Positions 17,016 through 25,455 of a stretch of DNA of 64,000 nt are shown here, in pieces. The translations under genes and the position numbers were made by a program. The first letter of the stretch is position 1; the number at the start of each line of letters is the position of its first letter. The DNA is from Catellatospora sp. TT07R-123 (GTDB lineage Bacteria; Actinomycetota; Actinomycetes; Mycobacteriales; Micromonosporaceae). The notes below the pieces were generated by a model, which had not been told where the DNA came from, made no database searches, and was given only the letters and a program-made list of their open reading frames with translations. Where the stretch lies: contig NZ_BNEM01000002.1 of the NCBI RefSeq assembly GCF_018327705.1, positions 3,286,001 through 3,350,000 of the forward strand, written 5' to 3'.

Positions 17016-18158
17016 TCAGCACACCTTGAACTGCTTGCAGGCATCGGCGATCGGGATCGCCAGGCCGAGCCCTTCCGCGCCGGTGTACTTGGCGACGGCG
17101 ATGCCGACGACCTGGCTGCTGCCGTTGATCACTGGGCCGCCGGAGTTGCCGGGGTTGATGGCGGCGTCGAACTGGATCATCGGACCGGCCTCGTCCTCGT
17201 CCTCGCGCAGCGCGCTGACGACTCCCGTGGTCACCGTGTCGGTGAGGCCGAGCGGTGCGCCCACGACCACGATCTGCTGACCGGGCCGTACGGTCTCGGT
17301 GGCCACGGTCAGACCGGTGAACTTCGCCGTGGTCTGCAGGTGGGCCACATCCCGGAGCTTGTTCACGGCGAGGATCTTCGCGTCGAAGCGCTGGCCGTCG
17401 CGAGTGATTTTCACCGTGCGGCCGCCCTGGTTCCAGACCTGCGCGACGACGTGGAAGTTGGTGAACAGGTTGGTGCCGCCACCGGCCGCGGCGGGGCCGA
17501 CGGCGAAGGCGGTGCCGGTGTAGTCCCCGGCCTCGACCCGGAACACGCTGGGCAGCACCGCCGCGGCGACGTGCTCGGCGTCGAACGCCTCGCCCGCCTT
17601 CTTCTCCAGCGCGCCGATCCGGGTGTCCGCCGCCTGCTGCGCCTGGGCCGCGGCCTGCCGGTCGGCGTCGAGGCGCGAGCGCAGGCCGTCCAGGTCGGAC
17701 GACAGCCCCGCGATGGTGACCGACTGCCAGACCACGGTCGCGACCAGCAGCACCGTCAGGATCGACGTGAGCACGTCCCAGCGCGCCAGGCGGCGCAGGC
17801 CGCCCCGGCTTCGCGGCGGCGCGGGCGGCATCGGCACCGCGGGCGGGGCCGGGATCGCCGACGGGACCGGGATCGGGACCGCGTGCGGGACGCCGCCCGG
17901 CGCTGCGGTCAGCGGCCGGGGCGGAAAAGGTCCGAGCGGTTGAGTCGGCACCGCACCGTACGGCTGAGGCTGGGCCGGGATCGGCTGAGCCGGCACCGGC
18001 ACCGGCTGGGCCGGGGCCGGGTGGCCGGAACCGGGCGGCATCGGCACCTGCGGCATCCGCTGATCGACCGGCGCCGCTTGGACAGGCACCGCGACCTGCG
18101 GGTGAACCGGGACAGTGGCCGGCGCGACCGGCGCCGCGGGCTCGGGGCCCGTAGTCAT
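17016..18158 (-). CDS. Membrane-anchored HtrA-like trypsin-fold serine protease
   Basis: 380 residues. The N-terminal 125 residues are Pro/Ala-rich and disordered, then comes one membrane helix (about 128-151) and a short coiled coil (152-192). The C-terminal S1C/trypsin-like domain has His236 (FTNFHVVA), Asp270 (NKLRDVAHL) and Ser339 (INPGNSGGP), so the triad is complete. There is no PDZ domain, unlike classic HtrA/DegP. The ATG at 18158 has a perfect GGAGGAAAG site; longer frames upstream are unsupported. The protease domain should face outward and may handle envelope proteins. It is likely co-transcribed with the gene at 16138-16962. Confidence 0.9.
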   Translation of the reverse strand: MTTGPEPAAPVAPATVPVHPQVAVPVQAAPVDQRMPQVPMPPGSGHPAPAQPVPVPAQPIPAQPQPYGAVPTQPLGPFPPRPLTAAPGGVPHAVPIPVPSAIPAPPAVPMPPAPPRSRGGLRRLARWDVLTSILTVLLVATVVWQSVTIAGLSSDLDGLRSRLDADRQAAAQAQQAADTRIGALEKKAGEAFDAEHVAAAVLPSVFRVEAGDYTGTAFAVGPAAAGGGTNLFTNFHVVAQVWNQGGRTVKITRDGQRFDAKILAVNKLRDVAHLQTTAKFTGLTVATETVRPGQQIVVVGAPLGLTDTVTTGVVSALREDEDEAGPMIQFDAAINPGNSGGPVINGSSQVVGIAVAKYTGAEGLGLAIPIADACKQFKVC

Positions 18159-18423
18159 CTTTCCTCCCCGTGCCGGTGCTGACGTGATCACCGGGCGCCC
18201 GCACCGTACACGGCCTGCGCACGTCCAGCAGCCCCGCCGAAGGGCGGAGTCACTGAACCGGTCGAGGCGGCGAATCGGCCGTTCCGCTACCCGGGCAACT
18301 CGGTTGATCAGGCACAGATGAGGTGAATTAACCGGGGGAAGTTTCATTTTTGGCCGGATCGTTACGACGCGCCACGGGACCGGGTGCGGCGACGACCCCT
18401 GCCATGCACGTACGGTGTGATCC

Positions 18424-19797
18424 ATGACCGACGAGGACGCACTGCTGCGCCGTCGGACCCGCCACCGCACGGGCGACGGCACGCCGGACGCAGCCACGCA
18501 AGGCACCACGCATGGCGACGGCCCGACGCTGCTGACCGAACCCGCAGGCGGCACCCCCGCCCCGGTGGAGACGGCGGAGGGGCTGGCCGAGGTGCTGGCC
18601 CGGTTCGCCGCCGGGACGGGCCCGGTTGCCGTGGACGCCGAGCGCGCCTCCGGCTTCCGCTACAGCCAGCGGGCCTACCTGGTGCAGATCCGCCGCCGCG
18701 GCGCGGGCACGGCGCTGATCGACCCGGTGCCGCTGGGCGACCTGTCCGCGCTGGACGAGGTCCTCGCCGACGCCGAATGGGTGCTGCACGCCGCGAGCCA
18801 GGACCTGCCGTGCCTGGCCGAGCTGGGCCTGCGCCCGCGCCGACTGTTCGACACCGAGCTCGCCGCCCGGCTGGCCGACTTCGAGCGGGTCGGCCTGGCC
18901 GCCCTCACCGAGCAGCTGCTGGGCCGGACGCTGGAGAAGCACCACTCGGCGGCGGACTGGTCCACCCGCCCGCTGCCGCAGGACTGGCTGACCTACGCCG
19001 CGCTCGACGTGGAGCTGCTGGTCGAGCTGCGCGACGCGCTGGAGGCCGAGCTGGCCCGGCAGGGCAAGACGGCCTGGGCCGGCCAGGAGTTCGCCGCGCT
19101 GGTCGCCAACGGGGCCCGGCCGCCCAAGCCGCGGGTCGACCCGTGGCGGCGTACCTCGGGCATGCACCGCGTGCGCGGCGCGCGGGCGCAGTCGCGGGTG
19201 CGGGCGCTCTGGTATGCCCGCGACGCCATCGCCACCCGCCGGGACACCGCCCCGGGCCGGGTGCTGCCCGACGCTGCGATCGTGGCCGCCGCCGAGATGA
19301 ACCCCAAGAGCGAGCGGGAGCTGCTGCTGCTGCCCGGCTTCGGCGGCCGCTCGGTGCGCCGCCTGGCCGCAACCTGGCTGGACGCGCTGGAGGAGGCGCG
19401 CAACCTGCCCGACGACGCCCTGCCCACGTCACCGCAGTTCGAGGGGCCGCCCCCGCCGCACCGCTGGGCCGACAAGGACCCGGTGGCGGCGGCCCGGCTG
19501 GCCCGGTGCCGCGAGGTGGTGACCAAGACCGCCGAGCAGCACCACCTGCCGCCGGAGAACCTGATCACCCCGGACTTCGTGCGCCGCCTGGCGTGGGAGC
19601 CGCCCGCCGCCGACGAGGCGGCCGTGGCCGCGGTGCTCGCCGGGTTCGGCGCCCGGCAGTGGCAGTGCGACCTGCTCGCCGCGGAGCTGGCTCAGGCGCT
19701 GGTCGAGCCGGAGCCGACCGAGCCGACCGAGTTGGCCGAGGCCGCCGACGACTCCGGGGACACCGGGGACACCGGGGCGGAGCCGGCGGCGGGCTGA
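18424..19797 (+). CDS. rnd: Ribonuclease D (DEDDy exonuclease with HRDC domain)
   Basis: 457 residues. A 3'-5' exoribonuclease domain carries the DEDDy motifs Asp71-x-Glu73 (AVDAERASGFRYS), Asp127 (HAASQDLPCL) and Tyr191/Asp195 (YAALDVELL). Two HRDC-like helical regions follow, with the second around residues 335-425. The N-terminus is about 50 residues longer than needed for the fold. The C-terminus ends in an acidic, Glu/Asp-Thr-rich tail that overlaps the convergent membrane-protein gene by 106 bp. It processes stable RNA 3' ends in the cytoplasm. It lies next to DUF3000 and hem genes, as in mycobacteria, and probably has a leaderless start. Confidence 0.92.
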   Translation: MTDEDALLRRRTRHRTGDGTPDAATQGTTHGDGPTLLTEPAGGTPAPVETAEGLAEVLARFAAGTGPVAVDAERASGFRYSQRAYLVQIRRRGAGTALIDPVPLGDLSALDEVLADAEWVLHAASQDLPCLAELGLRPRRLFDTELAARLADFERVGLAALTEQLLGRTLEKHHSAADWSTRPLPQDWLTYAALDVELLVELRDALEAELARQGKTAWAGQEFAALVANGARPPKPRVDPWRRTSGMHRVRGARAQSRVRALWYARDAIATRRDTAPGRVLPDAAIVAAAEMNPKSERELLLLPGFGGRSVRRLAATWLDALEEARNLPDDALPTSPQFEGPPPPHRWADKDPVAAARLARCREVVTKTAEQHHLPPENLITPDFVRRLAWEPPAADEAAVAAVLAGFGARQWQCDLLAAELAQALVEPEPTEPTELAEAADDSGDTGDTGAEPAAG

Positions 19798-20726
19798 ACC
19801 CGGCCGCGCCCGGCCCGGATCGCGTACGCCAGCAGATACGCCCCGAACAGCGGGTACAGGTACGGGGTGAGCTCGACGACGTCGGCGACCTGGGTGACCT
19901 CCCAGTCGCCGGGGCCGGGCAGCCCGTGCATCCCGCCGCTGTACATCGTGAACAGCCACAGCGGCGCCCAGATCCGGTTCACCCCGTCGTAGCCGCCCGG
20001 CCCGCCGTCGACGGAGAGGTACTCGTACGGCCCGGTGTGGGCGAACACGGTGATCGCGATCGCGACGTCGGCGACCAGCAGGGCGCCCAGCACCCCGACC
20101 CACCATGCGGCGGCGGTCCGGCCCCGGGCGGCCAGCCGGCCGGCCACCCCGAGCACGCCGACCATGCCCGCACCCCACCACAACAGCTCCGGCACGACCC
20201 GGTCCAGCTTGTTCGCGCTGCCCAGCAGGTAGATGACGAACGCGGCCGTCAGCAGGCACGGCAGGACCGCCGCGACGGCCAGGCGCACCGGGCCCCGCAG
20301 CGCGGTGCGGGCGCCCAGCCGGGTCGCCCCGAGCCCCAGCAACAGCGCGAGCCCGCCGATGGTGGCAGCGACGAACGGATCCAGGCTGGAGCCGGTCAGC
20401 TCCTGCAACCGCAGCACCCCGGCGACCGTGTTCGCGCCGAGCAGCCCGACGGCGCCGAGCACGACGCACAGCAGCGGCGCCAGCAGGACGGTGGCGGCGG
20501 TGACCCAGAAACGCCTGGTCATGAGGCTCCGATCGATGAGCGGGTCGGCGGCGGGGCGGGAGACGGCGAGGCTGAGGGCGTACGCCACGATGCGTGCGGA
20601 CCTGCCCTCGGCGGCCAGCACGTGCAGCTCGGCGAGCCATTCGCGGTGCAGGTCGTCGCGCAGCCCGGCGGGCCAGCGGCGTGCCGCGAACGCGAGCAGG
20701 GCGGCGCCCAGCCGCCGGGCGATCAT
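19692..20726 (-). CDS. Polytopic membrane protein, partner of PadR
   Basis: 344 residues, function unknown. A cytoplasmic head (RDDLHREWLAELHVLAAEGR) resembles the permease-prefix region often encoded next to PadR regulators. About seven hydrophobic segments follow (for example VTAATVLLAPLLCVVLGAV and LAVAAVLPCLLTAAFVIYLL). The Ser-rich C-terminus overlaps the end of the RNase D gene on the other strand. ATG 20726 overlaps the PadR stop by four bases, so it is coupled to and controlled with PadR. It may be a membrane-stress or transport component. Confidence 0.8.
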   Translation of the reverse strand: MIARRLGAALLAFAARRWPAGLRDDLHREWLAELHVLAAEGRSARIVAYALSLAVSRPAADPLIDRSLMTRRFWVTAATVLLAPLLCVVLGAVGLLGANTVAGVLRLQELTGSSLDPFVAATIGGLALLLGLGATRLGARTALRGPVRLAVAAVLPCLLTAAFVIYLLGSANKLDRVVPELLWWGAGMVGVLGVAGRLAARGRTAAAWWVGVLGALLVADVAIAITVFAHTGPYEYLSVDGGPGGYDGVNRIWAPLWLFTMYSGGMHGLPGPGDWEVTQVADVVELTPYLYPLFGAYLLAYAIRAGRGRVQPAAGSAPVSPVSPESSAASANSVGSVGSGSTSA

Positions 20727-21046
20727 GCGCGCCCCGGTTCGGTGCGCGGCCGCAGCGGCGCGGTCGGCCGGGTCGCGGCGTGCAGTTCGGCCAGCGCCTG
20801 CCGGGCCTCGGTCACGCCCAGCGGGGTGAGCCGGTAGTAGCGGCGCGCCGGCCGCCCCTGCACCACCGGGTCGATCTGCTCCCACTCGGCCGCGAGCCAG
20901 CCGGCCCCGGTCAGCCGCTGGAGGATCGGGTACAGCGTGCCGCTGGGCAGGCCGGTGAGGTTCATCAGGTCGAGGCCGTAGCGCTCGGCTTCGGGCTCGG
21001 CCAGCAGCGCTGCCAGCACTCTGGCCACCGGCACGGTGATCCGCAT
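20723..21046 (-). CDS. PadR family transcriptional regulator
   Basis: 107 residues. Winged helix-turn-helix of the PadR type: VARVLAALLAEPEAERYGLD, LMNLTGLPSGTLYPILQRL and a beta wing with GRPARRYYRLTPLG, then a C-terminal dimer helix. ATG at 21046. It forms an operon with the membrane protein behind it. Direct repeats upstream are the probable operator. PadR proteins usually repress the neighbouring membrane gene and themselves. The inducer is unknown. Confidence 0.93.
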   Translation of the reverse strand: MRITVPVARVLAALLAEPEAERYGLDLMNLTGLPSGTLYPILQRLTGAGWLAAEWEQIDPVVQGRPARRYYRLTPLGVTEARQALAELHAATRPTAPLRPRTEPGRA

Positions 21047-21069
21047 GCGCGGCAGTCTATGCCGCTGCC

Positions 21070-21102
21070 CTACATAGGGCAAGATCCGTTTTCTACATAG
21101 GG
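21070..21102. promoter_or_regulatory. PadR operator/promoter direct repeats
   Basis: CTACATAGGG occurs twice (21070-21079, 21093-21102), 23 bp apart, upstream of padR. On the minus strand it reads CCCTATGTAG. The first copy is also flanked by GCCCT/AGGGC arms. This fits a PadR site and may overlap a TATGTA-like -10 box. Confidence 0.55.
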
Positions 21103-21214
21103 TCGGACACGTGACCGGCCGCCGATTGTGAGCCAGACCATAGCGGGTCGCTACCGTCCGATAGTTACCCACGAGTAGCATCCGGATCGGCTCCCTACTG
21201 CAAGGAGGCAGACC

Positions 21215-22411
21215 GTGCCCCGTGAAGTCCGCGACGTCGTCTTCGTCGACGGCGTACGCACCCCGTTCGGCAAGGCGAACGGAGGCATCTACGCCAACAC
21301 CCGCGCCGACGACCTGGTCGTGCGCTGCATCCGCGAGCTCCTGCGCCGCAACCCCCAGCTGCCGCCGGAGCGCGTCGACGAGGTGGCCATCGCCGCCACC
21401 ACCCAGATCGGCGACCAGGGCCTGACCATCGGCCGCACCGCCGCACTGCTGGCGGGCCTGCCCAAGACGGTCCCCGGGTACGCGATCGACCGCATGTGCG
21501 CCGGTGCGATGACCGCGGTCACCACGGTCGCCTCGGGCATCGCGGTGGGCGCGTACGACGTGGCCATCGCGGGCGGGGTCGAGCACATGGGCCGCCACCC
21601 GATGGGCGAGGGCGTCGACCCGAACCCGCGCTTCCTCGCCGAGAAGATCGTCGACCCGTCCGCCCTGGTCATGGGCGCGACCGCGGAGAACCTGCACGAC
21701 CGGTACCCGCAGCTGACCAAGGAGCGGGCCGACACGTTCGGCCTGCACAGCCAGCGCAAGACCGCCGCCGCGTACGCCGCGGGCAAGCTCCAGGGCGACC
21801 TGGTCACCGTCGCCACCCGCGACCCCGAGGCAGGCTGGGGCCTGGCCTCGGTCGACGAGGCGCCGCGCGAGACCAGCATGGAGAAGCTGGCCGGGCTGAA
21901 GACCCCGTTCCGCCCGCACGGCAAGGTCACCGCGGGCAACGCGGCCGGTCTCAACGACGGCGCCACGAGCTGCCTGCTCGCCGCCGAGGACGTGGCCCGC
22001 GAGCTGGGCCTGCCGATCGGCATGCGGCTGGTCTCCTTCGGCTTCGTCGGCGTCGAGCCCGAGGTCATGGGCGTCGGCCCGATCCCGTCGACCGAGCGGG
22101 CGCTGCGGCTGGCCGGGCTGACCATCGCCGACATCGGCCTGTTCGAGCTGAACGAGGCGTTCGCGGTGCAGGTGCTGGCGTTCCTGGACCACTTCGGCAT
22201 CGCCGACGACGACCCGCGGGTCAACCCGTGGGGCGGCGCGATCGCCGTCGGCCACCCGCTGGCCTCTTCGGGCGTACGGCTGATGACCCAGCTGTCGCGC
22301 CAGTTCGCCGAGCACCCCGAGGTGCGCTACGGCCTGACCGCCATGTGCATCGGCATCGGCATGGGCGGCACCGTGATCTGGGAGAACCCGAACTACCAGG
22401 GGGACAAGTGA
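21215..22411 (+). CDS. fadA: Acetyl-CoA acyltransferase (3-ketoacyl-CoA thiolase)
   Basis: 398 residues. It catalyses the last step of beta-oxidation, cleaving 3-ketoacyl-CoA with CoA. Thiolase motifs are complete: nucleophile Cys95 in DRMCAGAMT, NEAFA near 313, His347 in GGAIAVGHPLASSG, and Cys378 in AMCIGIGMGG. GTG at 21215 is preceded by AAGGAGG. The stop overlaps the fadB start (GTGA). Upstream, TTACCCACGAGTAG near 21165-21178 resembles actinobacterial fatty-acid regulator half-sites, though no regulator gene is adjacent. It works with FadB as a beta-oxidation complex. Confidence 0.96.
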   Translation: MPREVRDVVFVDGVRTPFGKANGGIYANTRADDLVVRCIRELLRRNPQLPPERVDEVAIAATTQIGDQGLTIGRTAALLAGLPKTVPGYAIDRMCAGAMTAVTTVASGIAVGAYDVAIAGGVEHMGRHPMGEGVDPNPRFLAEKIVDPSALVMGATAENLHDRYPQLTKERADTFGLHSQRKTAAAYAAGKLQGDLVTVATRDPEAGWGLASVDEAPRETSMEKLAGLKTPFRPHGKVTAGNAAGLNDGATSCLLAAEDVARELGLPIGMRLVSFGFVGVEPEVMGVGPIPSTERALRLAGLTIADIGLFELNEAFAVQVLAFLDHFGIADDDPRVNPWGGAIAVGHPLASSGVRLMTQLSRQFAEHPEVRYGLTAMCIGIGMGGTVIWENPNYQGDK

Positions 22412-24435
22412 GCGAGATCGTCACGCAGGCCAAGCTGCGGCTGGTCGCCGTACCCGGGCTGGACCGGCCCGCGGCGGTCATCACGCTCGACAACGGCCTG
22501 GACCACACCAAGCCCAACACCTTCGGGCCCGGCGGCCTGACCTCGCTGTCGCAGGCGATCGACGAGGCGCAGGCGGCGAACCCGTCCTTCATCGCCGTCA
22601 CCGGCAAGCCGTACATCTTCTGCGTCGGCGCCGACCTGACCGGCTTCGCCTCGCTGACCTCGCGCGACCAGGTCGTCGAGATCGGCCGCCTCGGCCACGC
22701 CACCTTCGCCAAGCTGCGCGAGAGCAGCGTGCCCACGTTCGCGTTCGTCAACGGCGCGGCCATGGGCGGCGGCCTGGAGGTGGCCCTGCACTGCCACTAC
22801 CGGACCCTGTCGTCCGGCGCGGCCGCGCTGGCGCTGCCCGAGGTGTCGCTGGGCCTCATCCCCGGCTGGGGCGGCTCGCAGCTGCTGCCGAACATCATCG
22901 GCGTCGTCCCGGCCGCCCAGGTCGTGGTGCAGAACCCGCTGATGCAGAACAAGATGCTCAAGCCCGCGCAGGCCGCCGAGCTGGGCGTGGCCGACGTGCT
23001 GCTGGAGCCCGCCGACTTCCTGGAGCGCTCGCTGGAGTGGGCCGCGGGCGTCGTCAACGGCACGATCACCGTGGACCGGCCCGAGGTCGACCGCTCGGAG
23101 ATGTGGGACGCCGTCATCGGCTTCGCGCGCACCGAGCTGGACAAGCGGCTGCACGGGGCCGTCCCGTCCGCCAGCCGCGCGCTGGACCTGCTGCTGCTGG
23201 CCAAGAACGGCGTCACCGCCGAGGGCATCGAGGCCGAGATCCAGGCCCTGGCCGACCTCGCGGTCACGCCGGAGCTGCGCAGCGGCCTGTACGCGTTCGA
23301 CCTGGTGCAGCGGCGGGCCAAGCGACCGGCCGGGGCGCCGGACAAGTCGCTGGCCCGCAGCGTCACCAAGGTCGGCATCGTCGGCGCGGGCCTGATGGCC
23401 TCGCAGCTGGCGCTGCTGTTCGCCAAGCGCCTGGAGGTGCCGGTGGTCCTCACCGACCTCGACTCCACGCGGGTGGACAAGGGCGTCGGCTACGTGCACG
23501 CCGAGCTGGACAAGGCCGTGGCCAAGGGCCGCATGTCCGCGGGCAAGGCCGCCAAGCTGCGCGGCCTGGTCAGCGGCTCGGTCGACAAGTCCGTCTTCGC
23601 CGACGCCGACTTCGTCATCGAGGCCGTGTTCGAGGAGCTGTCGGTCAAGAAGAAGGTCTGGGCCGAGCTGGAGACCATCGTCAAGCCCGAGGCGGTGCTG
23701 GCCACCAACACCTCGTCGCTGTCGGTCACCGAGATGGCCGCCGAGCTGGCCCACCCCGAGCGGGTGGTCGGCTTCCACTTCTTCAACCCGGTCGCGCTGA
23801 TGCCGCTGCTGGAGATCGTGCGCGGCGAGCGCACCGACGACGCGGCGCTGGCCACAGCGTTCGCCGTCGGCCGGACGCTGAAGAAGAGCTGCGTACTGGT
23901 CAAGGACGCTCCCGCGTTCGTGGTCAACCGGGTGCTGACCCGCCTGTTCGGCGAGATCTGGAACGCCGTCGACGCGGGCACCCCGCTGAAGACCGCCGAC
24001 CGGGCGCTGGACCCGCTGGGCCTGCCGATGCGGCCGCTGGCGCTGCTCCAGCTCGTCGGCCCGGCCGTGGCCGCGCACGTCGGCGGGACGCTGCACCACG
24101 CGTTCCCGGACCGGTTCCCGGCCAGCGCGAGCCTGGCCGCGATCGCCGCCTCCGGCGTGCCGCTGATGGTCGACGACCGGCTCAACCCGGAGGTCGAAGG
24201 CCTGCTGGTGCAGGGCGACAGCCCGCTCACCGGCGAGCAGGTCCGCGAGCGGGCGCTGGCGGCGCTGGCGCAGGAGATCCGGCTGATGCTGGACGAGGGT
24301 GTGGTGGCCGAGGCCGCCGACATCGACCTGTGCATGATCATGGGCGCGGGCTGGCCGTTCCACCTGGGCGGCATCACGCCGTACCTGGACCGCTCCGGCG
24401 TCTCCCGCGCCGTCACCGGCCGTACCTTCGCCTGA
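22408..24435 (+). CDS. fadB: Fatty-acid oxidation complex: enoyl-CoA hydratase / 3-hydroxyacyl-CoA dehydrogenase
   Basis: 675 residues, two enzymes in one chain. The N-terminal crotonase domain (about 1-200) has the oxyanion region VNGAAMGGGLEVALHC and the catalytic-Glu segment LPEVSLGLIPGWGGSQ. The C-terminal 3-hydroxyacyl-CoA dehydrogenase starts at about residue 320 with the NAD site VGIVGAGLMASQLA, in which Ala replaces the usual Gly of GxGxMG. It continues with NTSSLSVTEMA, the catalytic-His segment GFHFFNPVALMPLLEIV, and the dimer domain. GTG 22408 overlaps the fadA stop. It converts trans-2-enoyl-CoA to 3-ketoacyl-CoA for FadA. Confidence 0.96.
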   Translation: MSEIVTQAKLRLVAVPGLDRPAAVITLDNGLDHTKPNTFGPGGLTSLSQAIDEAQAANPSFIAVTGKPYIFCVGADLTGFASLTSRDQVVEIGRLGHATFAKLRESSVPTFAFVNGAAMGGGLEVALHCHYRTLSSGAAALALPEVSLGLIPGWGGSQLLPNIIGVVPAAQVVVQNPLMQNKMLKPAQAAELGVADVLLEPADFLERSLEWAAGVVNGTITVDRPEVDRSEMWDAVIGFARTELDKRLHGAVPSASRALDLLLLAKNGVTAEGIEAEIQALADLAVTPELRSGLYAFDLVQRRAKRPAGAPDKSLARSVTKVGIVGAGLMASQLALLFAKRLEVPVVLTDLDSTRVDKGVGYVHAELDKAVAKGRMSAGKAAKLRGLVSGSVDKSVFADADFVIEAVFEELSVKKKVWAELETIVKPEAVLATNTSSLSVTEMAAELAHPERVVGFHFFNPVALMPLLEIVRGERTDDAALATAFAVGRTLKKSCVLVKDAPAFVVNRVLTRLFGEIWNAVDAGTPLKTADRALDPLGLPMRPLALLQLVGPAVAAHVGGTLHHAFPDRFPASASLAAIAASGVPLMVDDRLNPEVEGLLVQGDSPLTGEQVRERALAALAQEIRLMLDEGVVAEAADIDLCMIMGAGWPFHLGGITPYLDRSGVSRAVTGRTFA

Positions 24436-24448
24436 CCTCGCGCTAGGG

Positions 24449-24513
24449 ATGATCGCCGCCTGCGGTCGGAAGACGAGGTCTCAGACCACGTTCCGACCGC
24501 AGGCGGCGATCAT
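24449..24513. repeat. Family-2 palindromic element, copy A
   Basis: Perfect 23-bp arms (24449-24471, 24491-24513) with a 19-nt loop, between fadB (+) and the GH64 gene (-). The arm core is ATGATCGCCGCCTGCGGTC. It probably also terminates both convergent transcripts. Related copies are at 26585, 27148 and 43501. Confidence 0.9.
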
Positions 24514-24558
24514 GCTGTCACCAGCCGACGGCGGCGATCACGCTGTCACCAGCCCACG
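24503..24558. repeat. 28-bp tandem duplication at the GH64 3' end
   Basis: 24503-24530 and 24531-24558 match at 26 of 28 positions. Each unit holds GCGGCGATCA and CTGTCACCAGCC, which on the minus strand read V-G-W-stop. The second unit is the true end of the GH64 gene and the first overlaps the palindrome arm. Confidence 0.85.
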
Positions 24559-25448
24559 GCGATGAGCATGTACTGCGGGTTGTCGAGGGCGATGAAGCTG
24601 GACTGGTTGGCCACGTCGTCGTAGGGGAAGCCGTAGGCCTTGTCGCCGACGGCGTGGTTGTGCCAGAACCGGGCGTAGTAGTTGGCCGGGGCCGCCTGGT
24701 AGAACCGGCTCACGTCGCCCCACTGCGCCTGCGGGAGCTGCGCGACGTGGCGGTTGAGCGCGCCGCACAGGGCGGCGTTGGACGCGAGCGGTCCGGCGCA
24801 GCCGAAGACGTCGCTGGTGGAGACGTTGTAGCCCAGCGACGAGGTGTAGTTCTTGAAGTAGTTCTGGTACTGGCCGCCCGGCGCGAACGCGGCGGACCTG
24901 CTCGGCGCGATGATCCGGTACGGCGCCTGCGCCAGGTGCTTGAACTGCGCGGGCATCGCGTCGGCGAACTCCTGGAACGTGGCGTCGCGCCCCTGCGCGA
25001 AGACCGCCTGGGTCTCCCCCACCGTCGACTCCTTGCCGCCCTTGGTGTGCACGCGCAGGGCGAGCTTGAGCCCGAACCCGTCCACCCGGGTCGTGTTGAC
25101 GCCGATCCACGCGGCCGTGGTGTTGAGCTCGATGAAGTCGGAGTACTGGCTGTCCGGTGAGCCGAGGTGGAAGTACATCCGCGCGGCCGAGATCACCGGG
25201 ACGTCGACGTACTGCTTCTCGGCGATCGAGTGGGTCTGGCCGTTGAAGGTCCAGAAGACCTTGCTGTCCGGGTACTGGCCGTTGGTGCGGTTGAGCACCT
25301 TGAACGTCATGACGTGGCTCGACACCGGGATCCCCGCGGTGGGGCCCCAGAAGTCGTCTGCCGCGACGGCCTGCGGGGCGGACAGGAGCGCGCCGGCGGC
25401 GGTGGCCGCGGCGCAGGCGAGGGCGGCGAGGCGGGTCAGACGGGTCAT
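24546..25448 (-). CDS. Secreted GH64 beta-1,3-glucanase
   Basis: 300 residues. A signal peptide with Ala-X-Ala cleavage near residue 30 (SAPQAVAADD) precedes a GH64/thaumatin-like fold. Family-typical segments are KVFWTFNGQTHSIAEKQYVD, ARMYFHLGSPDSQYSDFIEL (with an acidic residue expected in the active cleft) and the C-terminal NAALCGALNRHVAQ and ANYYARFWHNHAVGDKAYGF. GH64 enzymes release laminaripentaose-type products from beta-1,3-glucan. ATG 25448 lies 7 nt after the GH16 stop, so both are made from one message. It has no carbohydrate-binding module. Its last codons are tandemly duplicated next to a palindromic element. Confidence 0.87.
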   Translation of the reverse strand: MTRLTRLAALACAAATAAGALLSAPQAVAADDFWGPTAGIPVSSHVMTFKVLNRTNGQYPDSKVFWTFNGQTHSIAEKQYVDVPVISAARMYFHLGSPDSQYSDFIELNTTAAWIGVNTTRVDGFGLKLALRVHTKGGKESTVGETQAVFAQGRDATFQEFADAMPAQFKHLAQAPYRIIAPSRSAAFAPGGQYQNYFKNYTSSLGYNVSTSDVFGCAGPLASNAALCGALNRHVAQLPQAQWGDVSRFYQAAPANYYARFWHNHAVGDKAYGFPYDDVANQSSFIALDNPQYMLIAVGW

Positions 25449-25455
25449 CGCGGAC

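Noticed and set aside
16138-18222. One continuous minus-strand frame of 694 codons joining two genes
   Set aside because: Only the part from 16962 is the real membrane protein. The rest is out-of-frame shadow of the protease, which has its own strong start at 18158.
18291-18312. CCCGGGCAACTCGGTTGATC resembles one arm and flank of the family-1 palindrome
   Set aside because: There is no matching second arm nearby, the core has a mismatch, and similarity could be chance.
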